In this document: piece after piece, positions 24,061 to 34,955 of the stretch | Numbering within the stretch: the first letter of the stretch is position 1 | Layout of the letters: the number at the start of each line of letters is the position of its first letter | From: Eonycteris spelaea | Taxonomy: Eukaryota > Chordata > Mammalia > Chiroptera > Pteropodidae | Assembly: GCA_003508835.1 (NCBI GenBank) | Contig: PUFA01000022.1 | Coordinates: forward strand, 806,001 to 870,000 | Reading direction: 5' to 3' | DNA length: 64,000 nucleotides | The notes under the pieces: model-generated | What the model was told of the DNA's origin: nothing | Database searches by the model: none | Seen by the model: only the letters and a program-made list of their open reading frames with translations | Made by a program: the position numbers and the translations under genes

Positions 24061-25305
24061 ACACACGCACACGGGCCCACCTTCCGCTTACTGCGCTCCG
24101 GCCTCAGGCACTTGGGAATGGGAAGATCTTCTGCCATAGCCGTTTACAAAGTGTTAGCAATAAGAGATGAAATCACCCTGCATTGAGTGGGAGTTGGAAG
24201 GAATAGTAATCTTGGGGCTCTTTTTGTATTTTAATGTCTACGTGCTAGAGAATAGGAAATAGTCAGCTGTGACTGTCCGACATCCAAACATATCAAAATC
24301 TGTGAGAAAAATGAAGGAACGGCCACTCCCCAGATTGGCACTTAGTGTGCCGAGTTAATGCAAAACATGGAACAATTAATTTACATGATTTCGGTTCATA
24401 TTTTACATTCCTATGGATAATATCCCATAATTTATATACATATAAATATAGAAAGACAAACACGTGTGATATCTATTTTGGCAGTGAAAATATAATTTTA
24501 CTTTTTTTGTGTGGTATGTGTTTGTGTGTGGTGTGTTCGTTTATTTATAAGTACATACCCGTTTCTAAGAGCCATACCTAACAAGAAGACGTTGGCTTTT
24601 TTCTTAAAATGAATATAAAACTCTAATAAATAGACATTTGTTTATACCTCTGAACTATTTTACTTAAATGAAGTGAAAATCTTGAATCTGTACTATAAAT
24701 TTCTGACAACAGTTTGGGACCCAGTGTCATAGAAACAATATAATTCCATTACATGTTTCTCTTAAGAAAAAGTCTACATAGTTTACAGGGTCCCTTTGCT
24801 TTCTCTAACAACTAGTGCCTCAAATAGAAATCTAAGCCAGAGTTAAAACTGAGTTCTGTGTATAACCAAACAACAAATTAAAATTTTACATCGGTTGTCA
24901 TAGATTCTAATTTTTTTGTGGCTTTTAGCAGTGATCTTTTTGTTGTTAATAATGAGCTGAACATTCTTCAGCTGATAATGGTTAATCGGGTTTTTTAATG
25001 AACTTACAGCTCATTTTTTTAATTTAACAAAACCGATCATCTTGTATACTCAAGTGGGCCTGACACTGTGTTTCAGATATGATGTCGGATAGAAATTGAG
25101 ATTCAATTGAAGCTAATCATTTGGCAACAGAAGAAGCGATCCTACTATCACTTAAGGATGAAGTCTTTAGAAGAGAAAGATGCTTTCTCATTTGAAGGGA
25201 GTTGATGAGACCAGTTAATGCTTTTCATAAATTCCCTTATAGTGCCCCGACCATTTAGGTATGTTTGGGGATAGTCTCTTCAGTGAAGGCCTCCGTAAAC
25301 CCTGG

Positions 25306-25610
25306 AGCTGCCTGTCCAGTTTGGTAGCCAGTGGCTCCATGTGCCTGTTGAGCACTCGAAATGGGGCTTGTCCAAATCAAGATGTGCCTGAAATGTAAAA
25401 TATCCTCCAGATTTCAAAGGCTTTGTCCAAAAAATATTAAATAATTTTCGTAATAATTTTTACTTTGGCATTTAAATGATAACACTTGGGAGATATTGGA
25501 TTAAAGGAAATACATTACTGAAACTAATTTAAATGTTTTTTTCGAACGTAGCTACTAGAAAATTAAGAATTACACGCGTGGCTCAGGCTGTGTTTCGGAT
25601 GGACGGCTCT
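25306..25610. mobile_element. hAT-type non-autonomous DNA transposon
   Basis: The ends are related inverted sequences: 'gctgcctgtccagtttggta' near 25307 and 'tttcggatggacggctctgc' near 25593. Inside, 'gtagccagtggctccatgtg', 'gagcactcgaaatggggctt', 'gatgtgcctgaaatgtaaaa' and 'agctactagaaaattaagaa' match a common mammalian element. I do not assign the family name. There is no transposase. Confidence 0.8.
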
Positions 25611-27000
25611 GCCGGGAGCGGGAGCGTTCTCGTCGTCAGAGTTGCACAGATGACCTGTGGCCGCGGGTGGAGTCAGTTCGGCCGTCCCGTGTGTTTTAGG
25701 GCCAAGGGTCCCGGGTCAGAGGTGGGCTTCTGCGTTTACTCACTTTTCTTCCGGCCTCAGCTGTGTCCTGATTTTTGTAGGAAACACAAAGACTTAAAAT
25801 TTTAGAGACTTAAAACTACTACTTACAGCCTTTTTACTTATTATGCTCATAGACTGTTTGTTGCTTTTCATATGTAGATTGTTGGGGAGGAGGATTTATA
25901 AAAAAGAGTGATTTTCAGTGGGCTTTCCAGTTCTTCCACCGGGGTGAGGGCAGGGGTGGGAGGGGCAGGGAGTGGGGCGTGGGACAGTCACAGGACAGTC
26001 ACATAGGCCCATGAGCTGAGGACCTGAGCCCGGGAGCACGCTGCTTCAAGGTAAAGGCCCGTGAGAAAGGCTTTTACATGCTTTGTTGGAGAATGTGGTG
26101 GACTTGTAGTTGCAACTTTCAGACTCTTCTTTAAAGATTGGTAATATTCTGAGAAAGTTCCATTTTTTCCTTTTTTCTTTCATACAGAGAAACAAGCACC
26201 CTCTCTCACCCTCAGAGTAAGATTGAGATGATTCAGCCACCTCCGTCAGCTGTGCTAACCTCTGTCACCCAGCTACTCTGCTTGTGATGTTCTCCTTCTC
26301 TTCTCTCATTTTTTCCCAAACCTGTTAAAGAAAAAAAAGTTGAGGCAAAAAATGAGTTATCTCTCGTTTCATATTGATATTTAAGGTGGAATAAAAGTGG
26401 TTATAAAAGCATCAGTCAACACAGCACCAACTTGCCAAGCTCGGTGTTTGGGTTGGAAGTCACACGTTCCCAGCCGCTTATCAACAGGAAGAGCCTCTGT
26501 GCAGGGTAGATAGCTCCCTGCTGCTGCAGGGGAAGGTCTCTTTCATCTCCTTCTATGTTTTTGAGCCATAAAGTGAGTTGTGCAGTTTCATACATGGGGC
26601 CAAATACACACATGCACACGTATATGCATGTATGCAAAATCAGTGTGCAGCGGGAGTGCACACGCATCAGTGAATGTGAGTATACCTTCCGAGGCTTTGA
26701 ACACAGGACGTCTTCATGAACCGGCCAGGTGCATCTTACCAGCAGCCAGGCACAGCCCTGGGGAGCCGGCGGAACGGCCTGCGGGTGCGCGCTGGGTGCG
26801 TTTGTGCGGGGATAGTCTGGTTCCGTGTTGCCTTACTGAAGTGCTCCTTGAGTAAGCTCCGTCCTCAACGGGGACATCACCACGTAACGACATCTCTGAT
26901 GAGCACGTCTTACAAAAGAAAGAGGAAAACCGATGATCTACTAATGGAGTCTCGGTTCATAGTTTTCCCCCCACTTTTACTGAAACTTCAGCAGCATTTT

Positions 27001-27010
27001 GACTTACCTG
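27001..27010 (-). other. Consensus splice donor on the minus strand
   Basis: Read on the minus strand, this site is CAG|GTAAGTC, with the exon side ending at 27008. It matches the mammalian donor consensus perfectly and lies at the edge of the CpG-rich patch, so a first exon of an antisense transcript could end here. A match by chance is possible. Confidence 0.4.
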
Positions 27011-27019
27011 GGAATGGGC

Positions 27020-27330
27020 CTTGGCGCCGCGGTGCGGGCAGCGGAGCCCCGTGGAGCCGCCGTGGCCCGCGTCCCCGCCGCGCCGCCTCGCGCCCTCGCG
27101 GCCGCTGGACCTGTCGCCAGCTGGCGGAGGAGCGTCCGCCTGGCGGAGCTCGTGTCGCAGGTCCCGTGCGGAGCAGGAGCGCGGCGCCTTCCCGTGGTAG
27201 ACGACGCGTCTTCTCCAGGCTCCGCCGCGGCAGCGCGCAGGGCCTGCCGTCCAGGTGCCCCGGCCGCGGTCTCCTTGGGCGTCAGGGAGAGAAATCCTTG
27301 CGACGCTGCTGTCCTGCGCGTCTCGAATTC
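27020..27330. promoter_or_regulatory. CpG-island-like patch
   Basis: About 310 bp contain roughly 45-50 CpG by manual counting, within AT-rich flanks, with runs such as 'cgcgccgcctcgcgccctcg' at 27077. The size is near the lower limit for a CpG island. Its left edge abuts a strong minus-strand splice donor at 27008. No transposon was recognised in it. It could be an intragenic promoter or enhancer, or simply a GC-drifted segment. Confidence 0.55.
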
Positions 27331-27469
27331 TCTTCGTGCCAAATTAAGAAAAAACGCTTTTGCTCTTAGTAAAAATGATTCTCGCCCCCATGACCGACCA
27401 GGCAGGGGGCCCGGCGTCTGGACCAGGGCTGGGCCCCGGCGCAGTGGCCCTGAGTGACGCCCGCGTTCC

Positions 27470-27545
27470 AGCCCCGGCTCCTCCACTTGCTGGGTGACTT
27501 TGGGGACGTACCTACCCTCTCTCTGCCTTGGGCTTGCTATCTGTA
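27470..27545 (+). repeat. MIR SINE fragment
   Basis: The phrase 'cctccacttgctgggtgact' followed by 'ttggggacgtacctaccctc' and 'ttgctatctgtaacacc' matches the MIR 3' half (cacttactagctgtgtgac...). It lies just outside the CpG-rich patch. Confidence 0.75.
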
Positions 27546-28266
27546 ACACCTTACATTTTTGATGAACTGATTTTTTTTTAATTTTGAAAAATATATGTCC
27601 CTCGAATACCTTACATTCCAATGGGGGTGTTAGAACATGTGAACAAATATTGTAGTGTAATGTGCAGTAGACATGTGAACTGTGTCTAGAAATAATATAA
27701 AGAAAAAAAGAACGACTCCTTGGTGTGTGCGGTCGTGGTTTGAAGGGAGAACTGGAATCTGCCTGGGTCACGAGGCGTCGGGGGAGCGTCGTCGCGGGCA
27801 GGCACGGCCGTTGTCAGCGCCCGCACAGAGTTTGTGTTGGTGGAAAACAAAGGGCAGGGAGGGGTCGATTTCGGGACAGGATGCTGGAGAAGTGAGTAGG
27901 GGTCAGAGCGTCCCCCACCTTCATCCCCGTGAGCAACCTATGGGTTTATTTATATTTAAATACATTAAAAATCAGTGTATATGCCTTACTGTTAAAGTGT
28001 ACAGCCGAAACTTACTGCATTTCCTTAACTAATGTCACCATAAAAAAATTTTTTTTAAATCATTGTGTACATAGGAAGTCCCTCCACCTTCTACTTTACA
28101 GAGAACTTTTAAATGAGGGAATTTTATAGAGATATTCAAAAGATTAATCGCAGTGTTTTCAGTTTTGCTTGTAGTTTATCAAAAAGCAGATTCACTGTGA
28201 ACAAGAAGAAGAATTAATGAGGTTTAGTTCTAGATAAACACTGTTTTGGCTTTGGAAAGGGCCCTT

Positions 28267-28476
28267 TATTTTATTTATTTTATTTGTATTTAAGTATAGT
28301 TGATATACAGTATAGTTACATTAGTTGCAGGTGTACAGTATAGCGATGGGACATTTTTATACTTTACAAAGTGATCGCCCCACTGATTCCAGTCATCATC
28401 CGTCACTGTGCAAACTCACCACAGTGTTCTTGACGACACTCTCCTTCACCTTGCTCACCCGGCCTCCCGCCTTCTA
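28267..28476 (-). mobile_element. 5'-truncated L1 with target-site duplications
   Basis: The plus strand starts T-rich, then reads 'agtatagttgatatacagta', 'tagttgcaggtgtacagtat' and 'agtgatcgccccactgattc', the antisense L1 3' end. It is flanked by near-identical repeats: AAAGGGCCCTT at 28256-28266 and AAAGGGCCCCTT at 28477-28488. The insertion is about 210 bp, non-coding, and younger than the surrounding L2 and MIR fragments. Confidence 0.9.
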
Positions 28477-28794
28477 AAAGGGCCCCTTAACTAGAAGTAG
28501 GTGAAGGATGTTATCTAGTACGAGAACGCGCGTGCACGCGCATGTGTGCTGAATGGTTTTCCTTCGCTCTTGTGCTCACTGTCGAGTGCCGCGTGGACCG
28601 TAGTGCGCCCTCCCTCAGCACCTGCTGTGAGTGCATTGTCTTTTCTCGCACGGGCCTGAGCGCGCCCCACAGAGGCAGACGCCTGCAGACCGATGGACGG
28701 GTTCGTTTGAACACAAACCCTGCTCTGATGCCGTCACACAGGAATCCTTTGGAAAGAATTATTTTTCAGAGGGCAAAGAACGTGGTCACCCTCG

Positions 28795-28850
28795 CCCCTC
28801 ATCCTGCGCCTCGCACACAGGAGATACTCAGCAGGCGTCTGCAGAATTGA
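28795..28850 (+). repeat. L2 3' end fragment
   Basis: The phrase 'cctcgcacacaggagatact' followed by 'cagcaggcgtctgcagaatt' matches the L2 tail (cacagtaggtgctcaataaatgtttgctgaat) with substitutions toward G and C. Confidence 0.55.
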
Positions 28851-29249
28851 CCCGCTCTGTGAATGCCAGGGAGCCCCGGCACGCTGCGCGCGCAGGGGCA
28901 GCTGAGTCCTCGACAGCTGTGACACGGGTGGAAATGTGTGGGGACCTGCCAGGGTCTTGAATAGGCAGTTTGCCCTGTGATTTTTTAAAATAGAGATTTA
29001 ACGGAGAGGCCACAATGTCTGTGACCCTGGGGCCGGAGCGCTCCAGCTTTTGGGGAGCCGCGGCTTGTTTCTTCATTGAGAGCTGTCTTGTGATATAAAA
29101 TAACAGAACATGCCATCATCCAGCATACATTCTTCCACCCTGAGATGTTAGAACAGTGTTTTTAAAGAAATTCTAGGAAGGGTGTGAACTCATTCCGGAT
29201 TCTGCAGGAAGGAAAGTTCTTTCCTACTGCTTTCTAAGCTCACTTTCAC

Positions 29250-29502
29250 TGACGAGATCAGGCCAGAAAAAGCCTCGCTGGCTGTTGGCCCAGACGCCGT
29301 CGTCATCTTGCAGTGTACTCGCCTGCCCTGCCCGCGGACAGCCACGCCTCGCGGGGGGACACCGATGCCGAGTGCTGTTCCAGTGACTGCGATGCCTCCT
29401 CTGCTGTGTCCTTTCGGCTGTCAGAAAGGCAGGTTGGAAAAGCCCAGAATATGACTTCTCCCCGAGGGGCGAAAAGGATAACTCAAAAAAAAAAAAAAAA
29501 AA
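29250..29502 (+). other. CpG-rich segment ending in an A-run, unidentified
   Basis: A GC-rich stretch with CpG clusters (29335-29400) ends in 18 consecutive A at 29485-29502. The form resembles a small retrocopy, but I recognise no parent RNA or protein and see no convincing target-site duplication. The A-run may instead be a simple repeat. Confidence 0.3.
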
Positions 29503-29714
29503 CAACTTAAAAATCATAAACCGAGCTATTCGCAGCTATATCCCCAGCAGCTAAAACAGGGCCTAGCACATAGCAGACGTATAATAATTTTTTGATGTAA
29601 ATTATTTAAGTTTATTTTGTTATCTGTGTCATAGTTTGGAACAAGAATTTTCATTTGTCCATTGATGCTGAGTGTCATACTGTCCTGGCAGGAGAATTAA
29701 GTGAAAAAGGACTA

Positions 29715-29915
29715 ATTCACATTCAGAGGCCCGATTTCAGCCGAATTTCTTCCATTTATTATGTGGACTTGGGCCTCGTTTCTTTTTCTTAGTGAGAGTC
29801 TGACAATATCTACATCATGGGCTTTGCAGGAATATTAAGTGAACTATATAGTACGTGTGAGTGCCTGATAGATTCTAAAGGGTTATATAAATATTGATGT
29901 TATTCGTCTTAGATA
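29715..29915 (+). repeat. MIR SINE
   Basis: Ordered MIR-like phrases occur: 'cattcagaggcccgatttca', 'tatgtggacttgggcctcgt', 'cttagtgagagtctgacaat', and a tail 'ttaagtgaactatatagtac'. It is nearly full length and strongly diverged. Confidence 0.6.
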
Positions 29916-30839
29916 ACATTTTTAATAATTTGGAAGTGTATATCTACTAGAATTATCCTAATTTCTTGAATCCTATATTTGTTTTAGTTGAGGAAGTGAT
30001 CCCATGATTGAAATGCAGTTTTGAATTATAGGATAAGGTACATTTCAAGGAAGCAGATCACACATCATTTCCCCTTAATGAACTGTTTTTTGTAGGCAAT
30101 AGTCTGCAAGTAATTAAAGCACTTATTTTTGAACAAAGGAAATATATTTACTGTGCATTTGTTAGTTGACTTTGCTTGCAATTTGTATATAATAATAAAT
30201 AGATATCTTTTAGACACCATGTTCTAGGTATTGTGACATATGCAGAAAGTACAGCATTTTTCAAAGTAAAAATGGAATATTAACTCTTGAGGTGTTCTGT
30301 GATTAGAATTTGGGAATTTGTGATAGAATTTCTGTATAACTATAGCCTTATAGATTTTTAATATCCATTAGTATAGACACCAAAAATTCTACATGTAGAA
30401 ACCTGTTTCTACCCAGTGTTTCCCAGACTTATTTAATAAGAAACCCTTTTTCCATCATATCTGTTCGTATGCACTGGAGTATTTTATGAAGCACTGGTAT
30501 GAGAGATGATGGTGTTGACCCCATGAGTTTAACAGTCTCTGGAATTCTAAACATGGGTCACCCTGTTTGAAAGCTAAGCAGCTACCACAACAGTTTCATG
30601 GAGGCTGAGACAAGACAAGAGACTCCTGGGTCAGAGGCAAAGGACAATTTATTGCAGATAAGAAAATCTTCATTTTTGTGCTGGTTTCCTAAGAACTCAT
30701 TCCTACAGAGCGACCAGATCGAGGTTTTGACGTTTGCGTTTTCTGTAGCGCTCAGTGTGCAGTCTCAGCCATATTTTCAGGGTCTTGTTTTGCTTTCGTT
30801 TTTTTAACTAGTGTTCACGCCTGGGGTCCTGTCTTCCTT

Positions 30840-31590
30840 GATTTCTGTATTTACTTTGTCAGTTCTTTCTGGATACTTCACCTTGAAAATTACGCGGATA
30901 GAAATGTGCTGTTTCTCACTATTTATAAGCTAGTGTTTCTTAAATCTTCAGGAAGTGCCATTTCTGATTATGCCGACGACAAAGTAATTTTTTGGAGGTG
31001 AAAAGAGCCTACGTTCTGGGGTATTTCATTTGCAGTGTTCTTCAATTTTTCCTGAAGATTCAGTTTTCCGTTTTACATCATTTTTCTTCAATCTGAAGAT
31101 CTTCCTTTAGCATTTTCTGCAGTGTAGGTCTGCTGGAAACAGACCTGCACTGTTCTTGTTTTCAAATCTGAAAATGGCTTTTTTTTTTCATTTCTGGAGG
31201 CTTCCACTGGGAGTAGAATCCGGGATGCTGGTTTTATTCTTTCATCACGTGGAAGATGTTCTACTGGTTTCTGCCCTCCGTTGTTTTGATTGAGAGTCAT
31301 TAGTGATTCAGGCCATTGTCCCTGTGTGCATTCTGGCAACTTCTGAGATTTTCTTTGTCTTTGGTTTTTAGCAGTTTTATTATGATGTGTCTAGGTGTGG
31401 CGTGTTTTATATATTTTGTTTGAGATTCACCGAGCTTCCTCGTTATGGGAATTTGTGTGTGTGCCAATTTGGGGAAAGTTGGGCTCTTTCTACAAATATT
31501 TTTTCTGCCCCGTCTTTCCTTTCCTTCTGGGATTCTGGTTACTCACGTTAGATCTTTTGCTCTGTCCCTCAAGAGTGACTTTGTACTATA
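30840..31590 (-). mobile_element. Ancient L1, antisense
   Basis: The plus strand holds 'ttttctttgtctttggtttt' at 31351, 'ttattatgatgtgtctaggt' at 31378, and then 'gagattcaccgagcttcctc' and 'caaatattttttctgccccg'. These match the antisense of an old L1ME-type region found many times in mammalian genomes. The frames are destroyed and the left limit is approximate. Confidence 0.75.
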
Positions 31591-31609
31591 AATCTTTCCA
31601 TTTCACGTT

Positions 31610-31905
31610 CCTACTTAAAACCTTCCAATAGCTTCTCATGGCAAATAGAACGTAATCCAGGACCTTCAGCATGTCTTTTGAGGCCTTACGATCTGCCCGT
31701 GACTGCCTCTCTGACTGCGTTTCCTGCCTCTTTCCCCTTCCTCACTGTTGCTACCACACGGAGTGTTTTCCTTCCCCGAGCCTACCAGTCAGCCTTGCCT
31801 TTGCCCTTGATGTTCCCTTAACCATGGTGCTCTTTCTCCAGACCTTCGTGTGCTGGCCCCTGTGGCTGTCTCCAGGTTACCTCCTCGAGAGGCTTGTTCT
31901 CCTAC
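31610..31905 (+). repeat. L2 fragment
   Basis: The sequence follows the L2 ORF2-end pattern: 'ccttccaatagcttctcatg', 'cgtaatccaggaccttcagc', 'tgaggccttacgatctgccc' and 'ctttctccagaccttcgtgt'. It is interrupted downstream by an L1 end at about 32000 and its tail appears near 32140. Confidence 0.85.
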
Positions 31906-31994
31906 CGCAGCTGAAAACGGCCCCATGTCCTCGATGGACGTGCGCGCGTGTGCGCACGTACACACACGTGAACACACATTTTAGACCTGTGTCT

Positions 31995-32125
31995 CTTTTA
32001 ATAGCTTAATTGAGGTATACTTCACCTACCAGTAACGTCACTCATCTAAAATGTAGAATTCAGTGGTTTTTCGTATATTCACAGACATGTATAACCATCA
32101 CCATAGTCAGTTTTACACTTATCTA
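31995..32125 (-). mobile_element. L1 3' end fragment nested in L2
   Basis: The plus strand reads 'agcttaattgaggtatactt', 'gtagaattcagtggtttttc' and 'acatgtataaccatcaccat', the antisense of an L1M-type 3' end. The L2 piece before it (to 31905) and an L2-like tail after it (32140-32205) suggest insertion into an existing L2. Confidence 0.8.
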
Positions 32126-32139
32126 TCTCATGCTATTTT

Positions 32140-32205
32140 CTGGGACCAAGAACAGAGTCTGCTGTATAATGCATGCTCAAGAAATGTTTCTGAGTAGATG
32201 ACTTC
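32140..32205 (+). repeat. L2 tail
   Basis: The phrase 'aagaacagagtctgctgtat' followed by 'gctcaagaaatgtttctgag' parallels the end of L2 (tgctcaataaatgtttg). It is probably the continuation of the L2 before the nested L1. Confidence 0.55.
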
Positions 32206-32669
32206 ATTAGCTCTAAGATAATTTAGGGAGTCTCCTCTGATAAAGTATGAGAAACATTTATTTGCCTGTATTCAGCACCAGAAATATTCTGTTATCAGAG
32301 CTGGGCTATTTTGAGGGCTCTCTGAAACAGCATAACCCAGGAAGTTATTTAAAAACTCTCTTTTGACGTGATGAATGGAAGTCATATTTGCATTCTCCTA
32401 GAAGAGGACAGTCATCTTTTACTGACCTGACAGCTGCTGAGGAGCATAAAGCCTCTCAGAAATGCTGCTTTTCTATTTTCAGAAGTGCTCTGAACATCGT
32501 TTATCGGTTTGGATCTTTAAAGTAGCTTGCAGTGTCTCTAGTACGTGTTTTACTTTTGGACGGTAGTGGGACGTCCGGGAGATTCCGCACGTCCCCTCTG
32601 CTTGGGCACCGTCCACGGAGAAGGTCACCTCTGATCCCGGTTAACCCACATGCGCCGTCTCCTTCCCAG

Positions 32670-32834
32670 GCTCTGATGCGACCTGGAAGAATCGATAGGA
32701 TCGTGTACGTGCCTTTGCCAGACGCAGCGACGAGAAGGGAAATCTTTAACCTGCAGTTTCACTCCATGCCCATCAGCCAGGACGTGGACCTGGACCAACT
32801 CATCCTCCGCACGGACACGTATTCAGGGGCCGAG
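32670..32834 (+). CDS. AFG2A: AFG2A (SPATA5) penultimate coding exon, AAA+ D2 domain
   Basis: AFG2A is an AAA+ ATPase of the VCP/CDC48-like AFG2 family. Its known role is in cytoplasmic maturation of pre-60S ribosomal particles, where it releases recycling factors such as RSL24D1 with partner proteins. This exon encodes 55 residues starting [20 protein letters not shown]. The RPGRIDR segment is the second region of homology of the second AAA+ domain, holding arginine-finger residues that act on the neighbouring subunit. The end, TYSGAE, leads into the sensor-2 helix in the next exon. The acceptor is at 32668-32669 (CCCAG) and the donor follows GAG at 32834 (GTAAGA). Both ends are phase 0, and there is no internal stop. 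The third codon positions are noticeably G/C-rich in the second half. The gene call rests on family sequence memory and the agreement with the terminal exon. Confidence 0.95.
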
Positions 32835-33059
32835 GTAAGAGGGTTCTTCCCGGGGCCCCTTGGTGGGAGGAAAGCAGTGATTTGGGGTCGTCGGCAAAAG
32901 ACTGCTGGGTGCCAGCTGTCTCACAGAACCACGTGTTAGGAAACCTTCACCCGGGACGTGCGCTACGTGACAGGCAGTCACAGGTCAATTGCATTTCATC
33001 TGGATCTTATTGCGTCTCGGTTCTTTGTGCACGTTTCTAAAATACGGTCTTCGGAGCAG

Positions 33060-33200
33060 TAGCACAGTACAGTGGAGAGCGCACTGGCTACAGAGGGGTC
33101 TTCGCGTGGGCTTCTTCATACGGCGGCTTCCAGCCACGCGCAGGGCCCTGACCTGGTGTCTTGGCCTGTCCAGTGGGAACAATGTGCCACCTACCGTGTT
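33060..33200 (+). repeat. MIR SINE fragment
   Basis: The phrase 'acagtggagagcgcactggc' at 33068, then a region with 'cctgacctggtgtcttggcc' and 'tgtccagtgggaacaatgtg', follows the MIR pattern (cttgggcaagtc... / taaaatggggataat). It lies about 230 bp past the AFG2A exon. Confidence 0.6.
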
Positions 33201-34849
33201 TTCATAGAGACCATGGAAGCGGAATTAGGGTCTCGTGAGAGCACTCTGCAGTACTGAAGACTTGGCAAAGAGGTTGTGTTACTCTCCTCTTTGGTCATTT
33301 TGGAAAATCTCAGTGTACTTGTGTATGAACAGAGATTCTCTCAGAAAAACTAAAAGGGACAGTAAGCATAGCGGGCCCTCTGTGAAAATAACAGAGTTTG
33401 AAGTGTGGCAGACAAACATTTTTCTGTCCTTAGCAACTCTTAGGCTGTTTTTATTTCCAAATTAAAATTCCATTAAAATAAGTGGGCATCTTTCTATGTG
33501 CGTTTCCGCACCACAGAGATACCTTCCGAATACCACTGATATGGGTTTGTATGGGGAAATTAATATTTTCTAAGTAAGAAATTGTAGGTTCTTTTTATTC
33601 TGAATGATACAGCAGACTGAGACTGCGTGTTCTGTTTTGCTTGCTGCTGTTTTTATCTGCCTTCCGTAAAATCCCAGGATTGACAGAAAATAGGTCAGTG
33701 GTGGTGCTCAGAGGATCCCGTAAGTCGGTTGACGTGTGGAATTGGACTCAGTGTGTCACGCAGTCGTAGCTGGTAGCAACCACTAGGTCCTCGTCTACTC
33801 ATTGTTTTGTTTCAAGTGTGAACTGTGTAAACTTGATTTTCCCCCTTTAGGTTTTCAGTCCCACCGAGGGGAGAAGCCATGTAGTAAGTAGCTTGAGAGG
33901 CAGTTGAAGTGTGTGCGCATCTAAGTCCTGTCTGCAGCTGTAGCCTTAGAGCATCTCTTGGCGTGACTATCCCAATGTTAGAGCAAACGTACAGCCACTG
34001 TTGACCGACCGCCACAGCTGTTCTAGAGCTCAGTGTTTGCTGCAGGGCCAAGGGCTGGCGTCACGTACGTGACGTGTCAGTGTACAGCAAACGGCAGGGG
34101 GAAGAAACCATAAATCTCTCACTTGAGCAGGGCGAAGTGGAAGAGCAGTTAGCAGGGTATAAGTGTGCCTTTCTCACTTTGAAGTAATTCACGGTAGTAA
34201 TGTAGAAGAGCAACACAAAACTCACAGCTGGCGAGGTGCAGTATGGCTGGAAGGTCAGGTCTCCCGTGCTGCCAGGGTGCGTTATACCCACTTGCCGGTT
34301 CTCAGGGGGCACATGCCTCATTTAGTCTAAAATATAAGCGCGTTCATTTCTGATTAATGCTTCTATTGGATCTTCGAAAAAATGGTCACAAGAAAGGTAA
34401 CAGAAATTCGTTCTTCTTCAAATTACATTGTTGTGTCTGTAATGTGTGGGTGGGGGAGGGCACCCCCCTGTGTTCCCAGTTATAATCAGAATGTTATTAT
34501 AACTTCATCGAAATTTTGTTTCAGAGCTATATCTTAGTAGTTCTGGGGGTTTCTGTTTGAACAAGACAGGTCTGTACCACATTTTTTTGTGTTTTGAGGG
34601 GTTGTCTGAATATATAAGTAATACATACAGGTGCCCCATTAATTGAGAACTATTATTCTTTTTAAGTCTTAAACCTAATAAATAGGAAACATAAGTGATA
34701 AAATTTAGCTTCAGATAAAGGAAAAGATCTCATCTGTTTCCCCTATTCTCCATCAGAATGAAAATGGTACTGTCATCTTGAGAGCCCACATTCGTTTGGA
34801 TTTTTTAATAGTAAAACAAATTCAAAGCCAGAACGCCAGTCACCTGACT

Positions 34850-34955
34850 CCTGCGGGCTCGGTGCCTGACCGCCCCAGGCAGAGGCCGGGCCCTTCCACA
34901 GAGAGCCCGGCCCGGGGCGCATGTTCAACAAACACGTCTTAAGCTGGAAGAAAAC
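34850..34955 (+). repeat. L2 3' end fragment
   Basis: The phrases 'ggtgcctgaccgccccaggc' and 'ccacagagagcccggccc', then 'gcatgttcaacaaacacgtc', parallel the L2 tail (cctggcacagagtaggtgctcaataaacgtttg), with many changes to G and C. Confidence 0.55.

Larger units (their letters stand above)
1..32669 (+). other. AFG2A: AFG2A intron upstream of the penultimate coding exon (partial)
   Basis: No AFG2A exon other than the one at 32670 was recognised, so this stretch is read as part of the preceding intron. It ends in a good acceptor, a pyrimidine tract followed by CCCAG at 32665-32669. The upstream end lies outside the window. It is mostly AT-rich DNA carrying old L1, L2, MIR, hAT and Tigger pieces, listed separately. 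From 11.3 to 18.36 kb I recognise no repeat or gene. Assignment to the intron is an inference from exon order and strand. Confidence 0.85.

Noticed and set aside
26716..27369. 217-codon plus-strand open frame
   Set aside because: It overlaps the same CpG-rich block, is arginine- and proline-rich, and has no domain or splice context.
27004..27771. 255-codon minus-strand open frame
   Set aside because: It crosses a CpG-rich block, a MIR and an AT-rich segment, has no recognisable domain, and GC-rich DNA yields long chance frames. Only the donor and CpG patch are kept as findings.
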